The notes below the pieces were generated by a model that had not been told where the DNA came from, did no database searches, and saw only the letters and a list, made by a program, of their open reading frames with translations. 40,338 bases of DNA from Mumia quercus (GTDB lineage Bacteria > Actinomycetota > Actinomycetes > Propionibacteriales > Nocardioidaceae), in NCBI RefSeq assembly GCF_025506335.1, contig NZ_JANZYO010000006.1:1-40338 (forward strand), in the 5' to 3' direction. Below, in pieces: positions 1 through 7,425 of the stretch (position 1 is the first letter of the stretch; each line of letters starts with the position of its first letter). Position numbers and translations under genes: made by a program.

Positions 1-4
1 ACAC

Positions 5-65
5 GAAGGCCTCCTTGGTGGGGAGCGGTTCCTTAGACAGCTCCACTCCACACCGGGAGGCCTTC
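5..65. repeat. Imperfect long inverted repeat at the left edge
   Basis: The arms GAAGGCCTCC (5-14) and GGAGGCCTTC (56-65) are exact reverse complements. Inside them GGTG/CACC and GGAGC/GCTCC can also pair, so nearly the whole 61 nt can fold as one extended hairpin. A second small hairpin, ACGACA/TGTCGT, follows at 74-93. No T-run follows, so a standard terminator is doubtful. It could be the end of a mobile element lying outside the window, but no transposase is visible here. Confidence 0.45.
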
Positions 66-127
66 ACCCATCTACGACATCAGACAGTGTCGTCACAGTT
101 CCTCGACCAACCTGCCTGGACATCACA

Positions 128-228
128 CCTAGGGGCTCGGACTACTCGACCACCTAGGGGCTCGGACTACTCGACCAGCCAGGGGGTCGGGCTACTCGAC
201 CAGCCAGGGGGTCGGGCTACTCAACCAG
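128..228. repeat. Four tandem copies of a 25-26 bp intergenic repeat
   Basis: Units begin at 128, 153, 179 and 204. The first two have the core CTAGGGGCTCGGACTACTCG; the last two have the core CAGGGGGTCGGGCTACTCG, ending with CGACCAG or CAACCAG. There are no spacers. The unit resembles the CTACTCGACCA-type extragenic repeats common in Nocardioidaceae and Microbacteriaceae genomes, which is from memory and needs a search. Nothing else was recognised in 1-239. Confidence 0.75.
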
Positions 229-239
229 CCACCACGGCG

Positions 240-1265
240 CTACGGCACGAGCACCGCGGCCCCGTCGAAACGCCCTGCCTTGAGGTCGCGCAAGGCTTCG
301 ACGGCGCGGTCGAGCGGGTACGGATGGGTGGTCGCGCGGACGCCGTGGCGTGCCGCCAGCGCGAGGAAGGTCCGACCGTCGTCGCGCGTGTTGGCGGTGA
401 CCGAACGGATCTCCTTCTCGTAGAACAGCTCGCTCTCGTACGTCAGCGGCGGGACGTCCGAGAGGTGGATCCCGGCGATCGACAAGATGCCTCCACGGTC
501 CAGTGCCCGCAGGGCGACCGGGACCAGGTCGCCGACCGGCGCGAACAGCACAGCGGCGTCCAAGGGCTCAGGCGGGGCGTCGTACGCACCGCCGGCCGAC
601 GCCGCCCCGAGCGCGAGCGCCAGCCGCTGGGCTGCGGGCTCGCGCGTGAGGACGTGGACAGTCGCACCTTCACCGATCGCGACCTGGGCACACAGGTGGG
701 CGCTCCCGCCGAACCCGTACAGGCCGAGGCGCCCTCCCTCGGGGAGCGCCGCCCGGCGCAGCGCACGGAAGCCGATGATGCCGGCGCACAGCAGGGGAGC
801 CAGGTCGACCGCTGGAACGTCGTCGGGGAGCCGGTACGCGTAGTCCGCAGGGACGGTCACGTACTCGGCGTAGCCGCCGTCGCCATCCCATCCCGTGAAC
901 CGGGCGTACGGGCAGAGGTTCTCGGTGCCCCGCAGGCACCACCGGCAGCGCCCGCACGTGGACCGCAACCATGCGACGCCGACGCGCTCGCCCTGCTCCC
1001 ACCCGCTGACCGCGCGGCCGTACCCGGCGATGCGTCCGACCACCTCGTGGCCGGGCACGACGTGGTCGTGGTGGACCGAGAGGTCGCCCTCGGTGACGTG
1101 CAGGTCCGTCCGGCACACACCGCACGCCTCGACACGGACGAGCAGCTCGCCGGGCGCGGGGACGGGAACGGGCGCCTCCGAGAGTGCCAGCGGCGGGGCG
1201 GTGCCTGCTCCGTCCACCGGACCGGGGGTCGTCACCCGCCACGCGCGCATCGTCGTCACGTCCAT
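240..1265 (-). CDS. Zinc-dependent medium-chain alcohol dehydrogenase
   Basis: 341 aa if started at the ATG at 1265; an 11-residue N-terminal extension (ATG 1298) is possible. It should oxidise alcohols or reduce aldehydes with NAD(P) in the cytoplasm. Visible motifs are catalytic zinc ligands C51, H73 (GHE) and C160, the four structural-zinc cysteines C104, C107, C110 and C118, and a Rossmann loop at about 181-190. The overall pattern ([14 protein letters not shown]) is that of AdhP/AdhA-like enzymes. It stands alone and is divergent from the GDPD gene. A GACACT box 6 nt upstream of the ATG is a weak leaderless -10 candidate. The natural substrate cannot be read from the sequence. Confidence 0.88.
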   Translation of the reverse strand: MDVTTMRAWRVTTPGPVDGAGTAPPLALSEAPVPVPAPGELLVRVEACGVCRTDLHVTEGDLSVHHDHVVPGHEVVGRIAGYGRAVSGWEQGERVGVAWLRSTCGRCRWCLRGTENLCPYARFTGWDGDGGYAEYVTVPADYAYRLPDDVPAVDLAPLLCAGIIGFRALRRAALPEGGRLGLYGFGGSAHLCAQVAIGEGATVHVLTREPAAQRLALALGAASAGGAYDAPPEPLDAAVLFAPVGDLVPVALRALDRGGILSIAGIHLSDVPPLTYESELFYEKEIRSVTANTRDDGRTFLALAARHGVRATTHPYPLDRAVEALRDLKAGRFDGAAVLVP

Positions 1266-1314
1266 GGATCGAGTGTCCGCCTGTCGCGGTTCGCGCACCG
1301 TTCACGCCGGGCAC

Positions 1315-1329
1315 GCCTGTGCGACAGGC
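1315..1329. promoter_or_regulatory. Small palindrome in the adh/GDPD divergent region
   Basis: GCCTGT-GCG-ACAGGC is a perfect 6-3-6 inverted repeat in the 95 bp between the two divergent starts. It could be a regulator site or a small hairpin. The position is the only support for a regulatory role. Confidence 0.3.
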
Positions 1330-1360
1330 ATCGGTCACCCCGCTGCGTTGCGATGGGGGC

Positions 1361-2509
1361 ATGAGACTCTTGCGCAGCACCCTCGTCACCGCACTGGCCG
1401 CTGCTGTGGCCGGACCGTTGCTCGTATCCGTCGCTCCCGCGGTGTCGGCCGACGGAAAGCACGCCCACCCGCAGGCTCGTCCCCACACCCCGGCGCCGAT
1501 CGTCATCGCCCACCGTGGCGCGTCGGGCTACCGCCCGGAGCACACCCTCGCGGCCTACGAGCTGGCGATCCGCCAGGGCGCCGACGTCATCGAGCCCGAC
1601 CTGGTGATCACCAAGGACGGTGTCCTCGTCGCCCGCCACGAGAACGAGATCGGCGGGACGACCGACGTCGCCGACCACCCGGAGCTCGCCGGCCGGCGCA
1701 CTACGAAGACGATCGACGGACGTCCGGTGACGGGCTGGTTCACCGAGGACTTCACCCTCGCCGAGCTCAAGACGCTACGGGCGAAGGAGCGACTGCCGCT
1801 CGTGCGTCCGGGCAACACCGCGTACGACGGCCGCTTCGCGGTGCCGACCTTCGAGGAGGTGCTCGACCTCGCGAAGCGCGAGAGCCTCCGGCGCGGCCGT
1901 GTCATCGGTGTCGCGCCCGAGACGAAGCACCCCACGTACTTCCAGACGATCGGCAAGAACCTCGAGGACCCGCTCGTGCGCATCCTGAACAGGCGCGGGC
2001 TCAACCACCGCCGCTCGCCGGTGACGGTCCAGTCCTTCGAGACGGCGAACCTCAAGGCCCTGTCGAAGCGCCTGCGCGTCCCGCTCGCGCAGAACGTCAA
2101 CCCCACCGGCCGCCCGTACGACCACGTCGTCGGCGGCGACCCCACGACGTACGCCGACATGGTGACGCCGACCGGTCTCAAGGCGCTCGCGCGCTACGCC
2201 GACATCCTCAGTGCGGAGAAGAACGTGCTCGTCCCGCGCGACGCGTCCGGCGCTCTCGCCGCGCCGACGACGGTCGTCCGCGACGCCCACCGGGCGGGGC
2301 TCGACGTCTACGCGTGGACGTTCCGGGCCGAGAACCAGTTCCTCCCGGCCGACTTCCGGGTCGGGACCGACCCGAACGCGCACGGCGATCTCATCGCCGA
2401 GCTGCGGACGTTCTTCCGCCTCGGCGTCGACGGCGTGTTCGCCGACTTCCCTGACCTCGCGGCCGACGCGCGTCGCGTGAAGCAGATGCGGATACGCTCG
2501 CGGGTGTGA
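1361..2509 (+). CDS. Secreted glycerophosphodiester phosphodiesterase (GDPD)
   Basis: 382 aa. A signal peptide (basic start, hydrophobic 8-28, cleavage near SA-DG at 30) sends it out of the cytoplasm. The GDPD signature is HRGASGYRPE from H51, with acidic metal ligands E78 and D80 and H93 (ARHENE). The family hydrolyses glycerophosphodiesters to glycerol-3-phosphate and an alcohol, as in phospholipid scavenging. The ATG at 1361 was chosen because it precedes the signal peptide directly; in-frame codons upstream encode no plausible protein. A TGCGAT box sits 6 nt upstream. The stop overlaps the metB GTG start (GTGA), so the two are probably co-transcribed. Confidence 0.92.
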   Translation: MRLLRSTLVTALAAAVAGPLLVSVAPAVSADGKHAHPQARPHTPAPIVIAHRGASGYRPEHTLAAYELAIRQGADVIEPDLVITKDGVLVARHENEIGGTTDVADHPELAGRRTTKTIDGRPVTGWFTEDFTLAELKTLRAKERLPLVRPGNTAYDGRFAVPTFEEVLDLAKRESLRRGRVIGVAPETKHPTYFQTIGKNLEDPLVRILNRRGLNHRRSPVTVQSFETANLKALSKRLRVPLAQNVNPTGRPYDHVVGGDPTTYADMVTPTGLKALARYADILSAEKNVLVPRDASGALAAPTTVVRDAHRAGLDVYAWTFRAENQFLPADFRVGTDPNAHGDLIAELRTFFRLGVDGVFADFPDLAADARRVKQMRIRSRV

Positions 2510-3663
2510 GCGACTTCGGATTCGAGACGCGTGCGATCCACGCAGGTCAGGAGCCCGACCCCCGGACCGGGGCGGTCGTGCCCGCCATCTATGCCACCAG
2601 CACCTACAAGCAGGACGGGGTGGGAGGGCTGCGCGAAGGCTATGAGTACTCGCGCAGCGCCAACCCCACCCGGACCGCCCTCGAGGAGTGCCTGGCCTCC
2701 CTCGAGGGTGGTGCCCGCGGGTTCGCGTTCGCCAGCGGGCTCGCCGCCGAGGACACCCTCCTGCGCGCCCTCACGGCCCCAGGTGACCACGTGGTGATCC
2801 CGAACGACGCGTACGGCGGGACGTACCGGCTGTTCGACAAGGTCGAGGCGCGCTGGGGCCTTCGGTACGACCCGGTGCCGATCGCGGACGTCGAGGCGGT
2901 CCGGGCGGCGGTGCGGCCGGGCGAGACGCGCATCGTGTGGGTCGAGACGCCGACGAACCCCCTCCTCGGCATCGCCGACATCGCGGCGCTGGCCGAGATC
3001 GCGCACGCCGCGGACGCGCTCCTCGTGGTCGACAACACCTTCGCGTCGTCGTACCTCCAGCAGCCGCTCGCCCACGGCGCCGACGTCGTCGTGCACTCCA
3101 CCACGAAGTACGCAGGCGGCCACTCCGACGTCGTCGGCGGTGCGCTGGTCGTACGTGACGAGGCGCTCGCCGAGCCGATCGCGTTCCACCAGAACTCCAT
3201 GGGCGCGGTCGCCGGACCGTTCGACTCCTGGCTCGTCCTGCGCGGGCTCAAGACGCTCGCCCTGCGGATGGAGCGTCACAGCGACAACGCCGAGGCCGTC
3301 GTCGCCTTCCTGCAGAGCCGGCCCGAGGTCGCGCAGGTGATCTACCCGGGACTCTCCGAGCACCCTGGCCACGCCGTCGCGGCGCGCCAGATGAAGCGCT
3401 TCGGCGGCATGGTCTCGTTCCGGATGGCAGCCGGAGAGCGAGCCGCCCTCGACGTCGTCGAGCACACCGAGCTGTTCACGCTCGCCGAGTCGCTCGGTGG
3501 TGTGGAGTCGCTGATCGAGCACCCGGGGCGGATGACGCACGCGTCGGCGGCCGGCTCCCCGCTGGAGGTGCCTGCGGACCTGGTCCGCGTCAGCGTCGGC
3601 ATCGAGAGCGCCGACGACCTGGTCGCCGACCTCGAGCGAGCATTCGAGCGGCTGGGCCGATGA
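2506..3663 (+). CDS. metB: Cystathionine gamma-synthase (trans-sulfuration PLP enzyme)
   Basis: 385 aa, usual length for the Cys/Met metabolism PLP family. It condenses an activated homoserine with cysteine to give cystathionine for methionine synthesis. The PLP lysine is K201 in HSTTKYAGGHSD; D176 (VVDNTFA) should contact the pyridine ring, and YSRSANPT (48-55) is the family phosphate/PLP motif. The GTG start at 2506 overlaps the GDPD stop by 4 nt, and the stop overlaps the next ATG by 4 nt. Position next to greA matches M. tuberculosis metB (Rv1079). Cystathionine gamma-lyase is very similar, so the precise reaction is inferred from synteny. Confidence 0.88.
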   Translation: MSDFGFETRAIHAGQEPDPRTGAVVPAIYATSTYKQDGVGGLREGYEYSRSANPTRTALEECLASLEGGARGFAFASGLAAEDTLLRALTAPGDHVVIPNDAYGGTYRLFDKVEARWGLRYDPVPIADVEAVRAAVRPGETRIVWVETPTNPLLGIADIAALAEIAHAADALLVVDNTFASSYLQQPLAHGADVVVHSTTKYAGGHSDVVGGALVVRDEALAEPIAFHQNSMGAVAGPFDSWLVLRGLKTLALRMERHSDNAEAVVAFLQSRPEVAQVIYPGLSEHPGHAVAARQMKRFGGMVSFRMAAGERAALDVVEHTELFTLAESLGGVESLIEHPGRMTHASAAGSPLEVPADLVRVSVGIESADDLVADLERAFERLGR

Positions 3664-5024
3664 GAGCGGACGGGGGGCCCGAGGGCCCGGCACCCGACGA
3701 GGGCGGCCGCGACGACGCGGCGCCCGAGGTCGAGCCGGACGCGACGCCGGAGGCCGAGGAGCGGGCCCGGTCGCGCCGCCGGCTGGACGAGCTCGTCGCC
3801 CGCATGCGCGCGAACGCGCGTCGCGACCTCACGCACCTCGAGGAGCGCTCCGGTGTGCTCGGCGACCCCGTCCCCACCACCAGCGCGTACGCCGTCCCCG
3901 TGGTCGGGGTGCCCGGCGACGGCACGCCGCCCAACGTCCCGTACGGGGTCGCGCTCGCGGCCTCGTGGGGATGGCGGCTCATCGTCATCGCCGCCGCCGG
4001 TCTCGGCATCCTGTGGCTCCTCGGCTACTTCTCTAGCCTCACCGTGCCGATCGCGATCGCGATCCTGATCTCGGCGCTCGTGCGGCCGTTCGTCGACCGC
4101 ATCGAGGCACTGCGCCTCCCGAGGTCGGTCGCGACCCTGATGGTGATGATCTTCGGGATCGGCGCCGTCGTCGGCATGCTCACCCTCGTCGGCCAGCAGG
4201 TGTCCACGCAGTTCGATGACCTGAGGACGAAGGTCGTCGACGGGCTGCAGGAGATCCAGGACTGGGCGCGCACGGGTCCGCTGGGCCTCAGCGACGACCA
4301 GCTCAACTCCTGGATCGACCGGGTCACCCAGACCATCGAGGACTACGGCAGCAACGGCTCCGGCATCGTCAACCGCGTCACCGAGCTCGGGACCACCGTG
4401 ACGCACCTGCTCGCCGGGTTCTTCATCGTCCTCTTCGCGACGTACTTCTTCCTGTACCAAGGCGGGCGCATCTGGGACTGGGTCGTCCGGCTGTTCCCGC
4501 GCAACGCGCGCGAGCACGCCGACCGCTCCGGCCGCGTGGCCTGGTGGTCGCTGACCGCCTTCGTCCGGGCCACCGTGCTGGTGGCGCTCGTCGACGCCAT
4601 CGGCATCGCGCTCGTCGCCTGGCTGCTCGGGGTCCCGCTGGTGCTGGCGATCGCGACGCTGGTGTTCCTCGGCGCGTTCGTCCCGATCGTCGGTGCCTTC
4701 GTGTCCGGACTCGTCGCGGTCCTCGTCGCGCTGGTGGCGCAGGGGCCGTGGGTGGCGATCTTCATGCTCGCCGGCGTCGTGGCGGTGCAGCAGATCGAGG
4801 CGCACATCCTCCAGCCGTTCCTGATGGGCCACCTCGTCCAGCTGCACCCGCTGGCGATCATCCTGGCGATCGCCGCCGGCGTCACGGTTGCCGGGATCGT
4901 CGGCGCCCTCCTGGCCGTGCCGATCACGGCCTGCGTCAACGCGATCGTCCGCTACCTCGCCGACCAGGCGGACGCCAAGCGTGCGGCGCGCGAGGGCGGC
5001 GCAGCTCCCCCCGTGCCTGACTGA
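3660..5024 (+). CDS. AI-2E family transporter-like integral membrane protein
   Basis: 454 aa. About 100 residues of charged N-terminal cytoplasmic tail are followed by paired hydrophobic helices (about residues 101-160), a long soluble loop with YGSNGSGIVNRVTELG-type sequence, and a C-terminal bundle with the family pattern VLAIATLVFLGAFVPIVGAF and IEAHILQPFLMG. The family name comes from the AI-2 exporter TqsA/YdiK; most actinobacterial members have no proven substrate, and a role in quorum sensing should not be assumed. ATGA overlap with metB indicates translational coupling. The C-terminal tail is basic and short. Confidence 0.88.
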   Translation: MRADGGPEGPAPDEGGRDDAAPEVEPDATPEAEERARSRRRLDELVARMRANARRDLTHLEERSGVLGDPVPTTSAYAVPVVGVPGDGTPPNVPYGVALAASWGWRLIVIAAAGLGILWLLGYFSSLTVPIAIAILISALVRPFVDRIEALRLPRSVATLMVMIFGIGAVVGMLTLVGQQVSTQFDDLRTKVVDGLQEIQDWARTGPLGLSDDQLNSWIDRVTQTIEDYGSNGSGIVNRVTELGTTVTHLLAGFFIVLFATYFFLYQGGRIWDWVVRLFPRNAREHADRSGRVAWWSLTAFVRATVLVALVDAIGIALVAWLLGVPLVLAIATLVFLGAFVPIVGAFVSGLVAVLVALVAQGPWVAIFMLAGVVAVQQIEAHILQPFLMGHLVQLHPLAIILAIAAGVTVAGIVGALLAVPITACVNAIVRYLADQADAKRAAREGGAAPPVPD

Positions 5025-5073
5025 CCGCCTGGCTCGCACCCGGACCGGGCCGTCGGCTGCCGCCTTTCGTGCC

Positions 5074-5079
5074 TAGGGT
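5074..5079 (+). promoter_or_regulatory. Leaderless -10 box for ilvA (TAGGGT)
   Basis: TAGGGT, then 6 nt (GGAGTC), then the ATG at 5086. That spacing places the transcription start at or next to the A of the start codon. The GGAG could also act as a ribosome binding site if the mRNA starts upstream. Confidence 0.5.
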
Positions 5080-5085
5080 GGAGTC

Positions 5086-6300
5086 ATGCCCGTCACCCTG
5101 GACGACGTGCGCGCCGCCGAGAAGATCCTCGCCGGTGTCGCCGTCCGCACCCCGGTCGAACCCTCCCGCGCCCTCAGCGCGCTGATCAGCCGGCCGGTGG
5201 TGCTCAAGTGCGAGAACCTCCAACGCGCCGGTTCGTTCAAGATCCGAGGCGCGTACGTCCGCATCTCGCGCCTCTCCGCCGAGGAGCGGGCACGGGGGGT
5301 CGTCGCGGCAAGCGCCGGCAACCATGCCCAGGGCGTCGCCCTCGCCGCCTCGCTCCTGGGGACCAGCGCGACCGTGTTCATGCCCGAGGGGGCACCGCTG
5401 CCCAAGCTGGCGGCGACGCGCGAGTACGGGGCGAGGATCGAGCTCGCCGGCACCTCGGTCGAGTCCGCCCTCGAGGCCGCGCACGCGTACGCCGAGCGCG
5501 TCGGGGCCGTGCTCATCCATCCGTTCGACCATCCCGACATCGTGGCCGGCCAGGGCACCCTGGGCCTCGAGGTCCTGGAGCAGGTCCCGGACGCCACGAC
5601 CCTGGTCATCCCCGTCGGCGGCGGCGGACTCGTCGCGGGGGTCGCGCTCGCCGCACGGGCGATCAACCCCGACATCCGGGTGGTGGGCGTGCAGTCCGAG
5701 CGGGTCGCCCCGTACCCGCTGTCGCTGCGCTCCGGGCGTCCCACCTCCGTCGAGGCGCAGCGCACGATGGCCGACGGCATCGCCGTGTCACGCCCGGGCG
5801 ACGTCCCGTACGAGGAGATCGCGCGGCACGTCGACCAGGTGGTGACCGTCACGGAGGAGTCGTTGAGCCAGGCGCTCCTCATGCTCCTCGAGCGCGCGAA
5901 GCTGGTCGTGGAGCCGGCGGGTGCCGCGGGCGTCGCGGCGCTCCTGGAGCACCCTGACGTGTTCGCGGGGGACCCCGGTCCGGTCGTCAGCGTCCTGAGC
6001 GGCGGCAACATCGACCCGCTGCTCCTCATGAACGTGGTGCGTCACGGCCTCGCGGCCGCGGGACGGTTCCTGTCGTTCCGGGTCCGGATCTCCGACCGCC
6101 CGGGGTCCCTCGACGAGCTCCTGAGGATCCTCGCCGAGATGGCTGTCAGCGTCCTCGACGTCGTCCACGAACGGACCGCGTCGACCCTGGCTATCGACGA
6201 GGTCGAGGTGACGCTGAGCGTGGAGACCCGCGGTCCGGAGCACCGGTTCGCGGTGGAGCAGATGCTGCGCGACCACGGGTACGTCATCACCTACACCTGA
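5086..6300 (+). CDS. ilvA: Threonine ammonia-lyase (threonine dehydratase)
   Basis: 404 aa. It converts threonine to 2-oxobutyrate plus ammonia, the first step to isoleucine. The PLP lysine is K52 in GSFKIRGAY; SAGNHAQGVA and the glycine loop VGGGGLVAG are the other family motifs. A single C-terminal ACT domain (about 325-404, FRVRISDRPGSLDELL) suggests allosteric control by a branched-chain amino acid. A catabolic TdcB-type enzyme would usually lack this extension, so the biosynthetic role is favoured. Serine dehydratase activity is possible. It is monocistronic, separated by 61 bp from the AI-2E gene, and faces greA across a shared terminator. Confidence 0.92.
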   Translation: MPVTLDDVRAAEKILAGVAVRTPVEPSRALSALISRPVVLKCENLQRAGSFKIRGAYVRISRLSAEERARGVVAASAGNHAQGVALAASLLGTSATVFMPEGAPLPKLAATREYGARIELAGTSVESALEAAHAYAERVGAVLIHPFDHPDIVAGQGTLGLEVLEQVPDATTLVIPVGGGGLVAGVALAARAINPDIRVVGVQSERVAPYPLSLRSGRPTSVEAQRTMADGIAVSRPGDVPYEEIARHVDQVVTVTEESLSQALLMLLERAKLVVEPAGAAGVAALLEHPDVFAGDPGPVVSVLSGGNIDPLLLMNVVRHGLAAAGRFLSFRVRISDRPGSLDELLRILAEMAVSVLDVVHERTASTLAIDEVEVTLSVETRGPEHRFAVEQMLRDHGYVITYT

Positions 6301-6311
6301 CCGGGACGCGA

Positions 6312-6345
6312 CTGTGCCCGCCGCCCCGGAGGACGGCGGGCACAG
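6312..6345. terminator. Bidirectional terminator between ilvA and greA
   Basis: A perfect 12-bp stem, CTGTGCCCGCCG (6312-6323) with CGGCGGGCACAG (6334-6345), and a 10-nt loop. It lies in the 57-bp gap between convergent stops. No strong T-run follows on either strand, as is common in high-GC actinomycetes. Confidence 0.8.
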
Positions 6346-6357
6346 GAAGAGTGGTCG

Positions 6358-6870
6358 TCAGCCGACGTAGGGCTTGGCGTCGACGATCTTGACGGTGACG
6401 TCGCGCCCGTTGGGAGCGGCGTACGTCGCGCTGTCGCCGGCCTTCTTGCCGTTGATCGCCGCCCCGAGCGGGGACTGCGGCGAGTACACCTCGATGTCGA
6501 CCGACGCGTCCAGGCCGAGCATCTCGCGCGAGCCGAGCAGGAACGTCTCGGTGTCGTCGTCACCGGCGAAGGTGATCGTCACGACCATGCCGGGCTCGAC
6601 GAGCCCGTCGTCGGCGGGCGCCTCGCCCACCTCGGCGCGGCGCAGCATGTCCTCCAGCTGGCGGATCCGGGCCTCGGCCTTGCCCTGCTCCTCACGAGCA
6701 GCGTGGTAGCCGCCGTTCTCACGGAGGTCGCCCTCGTCGCGGGCCTCCGCGATCTTCGTGGCGATCTCCGTGCGCGCGGGCCCGCGAAGATGGTCCAGCT
6801 CGGCCTGCAGACGGTCGTACGCCTCCTGGGTGAGCCAGATCGTGTTCTTCTCTTCGTTGGGCGTCGTCAT
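6358..6870 (-). CDS. greA: Transcription elongation factor GreA
   Basis: 170 aa. GreA enters the RNA polymerase secondary channel and triggers cleavage of the 3' RNA end in backtracked complexes. The N-terminal coiled coil spans about 10-80; the acidic tip residues D48 and E51 lie in GDLRENGGYHAA, matching the catalytic GDLKEN motif of E. coli GreA. The C-terminal FKBP-like domain (90-168) contains SPLGAAINGKKAGD. The ATG at 6870 is chosen because GAGGAG lies 8-9 nt upstream and the protein then has the normal GreA length. Its leader carries a promoter and a terminator-like hairpin, annotated separately. Confidence 0.96.
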   Translation of the reverse strand: MTTPNEEKNTIWLTQEAYDRLQAELDHLRGPARTEIATKIAEARDEGDLRENGGYHAAREEQGKAEARIRQLEDMLRRAEVGEAPADDGLVEPGMVVTITFAGDDDTETFLLGSREMLGLDASVDIEVYSPQSPLGAAINGKKAGDSATYAAPNGRDVTVKIVDAKPYVG

Positions 6871-6890
6871 GGGGATAGCTCCTCGGATGT

Positions 6891-6917
6891 AACAAACCCC
6901 AGACATCACGCCTGGGG
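6891..6917 (-). terminator. Terminator-like hairpin in the greA leader (possible attenuator)
   Basis: On the minus strand CCCCAG (6912-6917) pairs with CTGGGG (6897-6902), followed at once by TTTGTT (6896-6891). That is the shape of an intrinsic terminator, placed about 20 nt before the greA start codon and downstream of its likely promoter. T-runs are rare in this genome, which makes the match notable. Confidence 0.55.
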
Positions 6918-6929
6918 CCGGAAAGACCG

Positions 6930-6958
6930 AGCCTAGCAACCTTGCGGCCCAGGGCCAA
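6930..6958 (-). promoter_or_regulatory. Candidate SigA-type promoter of greA
   Basis: On the minus strand TTGGCC (6953-6958), a 17-nt spacer and TAGGCT (6930-6935). Transcription would start near 6923, giving a leader of about 50 nt that contains the hairpin at 6891-6917. Confidence 0.5.
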
Positions 6959-6970
6959 GGCGCCGACGCC

Positions 6971-7375
6971 TCAGTCGGCGAGTCGGCACCCCAGCACGAT
7001 CACGGTCACCGCGCGCCGCTCCGTCGCGACGACGTCGGTCACCGCGGTCTCGGCGCTGTCTGTGCGGGGGACCTCGATCGTCGACTCCCCGACGTACGAG
7101 TGGTCCTGCGCCTGTGCGGCGACGTCGCACTCGGCCGGCTCGCCGGAGGAGTGGAGCACCCGGAGGGTCACGGAGGCCTCGTGGTCGGAGAGCACGTCGA
7201 AGGCCACCACGTCGGCCTGGAACGAGTCCTTGGTCTGCTGCTGTGCGACGATCCAGGCGGCGATCACCCCGAGCGTCACCCCGACCACGGCGATGACCGT
7301 CCAGGCCCGGCGGCTCAGTCCGCGGCGGCGGCGTCCGTACCGGCTGGCGGTCAGGTCGGGTTCGACGGTGGGCAT
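6971..7375 (-). CDS. DUF4307 domain membrane protein
   Basis: 134 aa. A short basic N-terminus (RYGRRRRGLSRR) is followed by one membrane helix (about 26-44, WTVIAVVGVTLGVIAAWIV) and an extracytoplasmic beta-rich domain of about 90 residues with two cysteines (C78 and C130 by rough count) that could form a disulfide. The family always seems to lie divergently beside mca in actinomycetes (Rv1081c in M. tuberculosis), but its function is unknown. The ATG at 7375 has a weak CACAAT box exactly 6 nt upstream, suggesting a leaderless start. Confidence 0.85.
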   Translation of the reverse strand: MPTVEPDLTASRYGRRRRGLSRRAWTVIAVVGVTLGVIAAWIVAQQQTKDSFQADVVAFDVLSDHEASVTLRVLHSSGEPAECDVAAQAQDHSYVGESTIEVPRTDSAETAVTDVVATERRAVTVIVLGCRLAD

Positions 7376-7384
7376 GACACCATT

Positions 7385-7407
7385 GTGACCGAGTGACCCA
7401 CGTGACC
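7385..7407. repeat. Three GTGACC repeats between DUF4307 and mca
   Basis: GTGACC occurs at 7385-7390, 7393-7398 and 7402-7407, inside the 50-bp divergent intergenic region. It overlaps the DUF4307 -10 box, so a regulator binding there could affect both genes. This is a pattern only; no known regulator site was recognised. Confidence 0.35.
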
Positions 7408-7425
7408 GACCGGAGGAGTCCAGCT

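Noticed and set aside
128-228. CRISPR array
   Set aside because: The repeat units are directly adjacent without spacers, and there are no cas genes in the window.
3660-5024. Autoinducer-2 export and quorum sensing
   Set aside because: Only the family name suggests it; no luxS or signalling gene is present in the window and the family is functionally broad.
3342-5039. A 565-codon minus-strand frame opposite the AI-2E gene
   Set aside because: Its sequence is Asp/Arg/His-rich and repetitive, as expected opposite a hydrophobic GC-rich gene.
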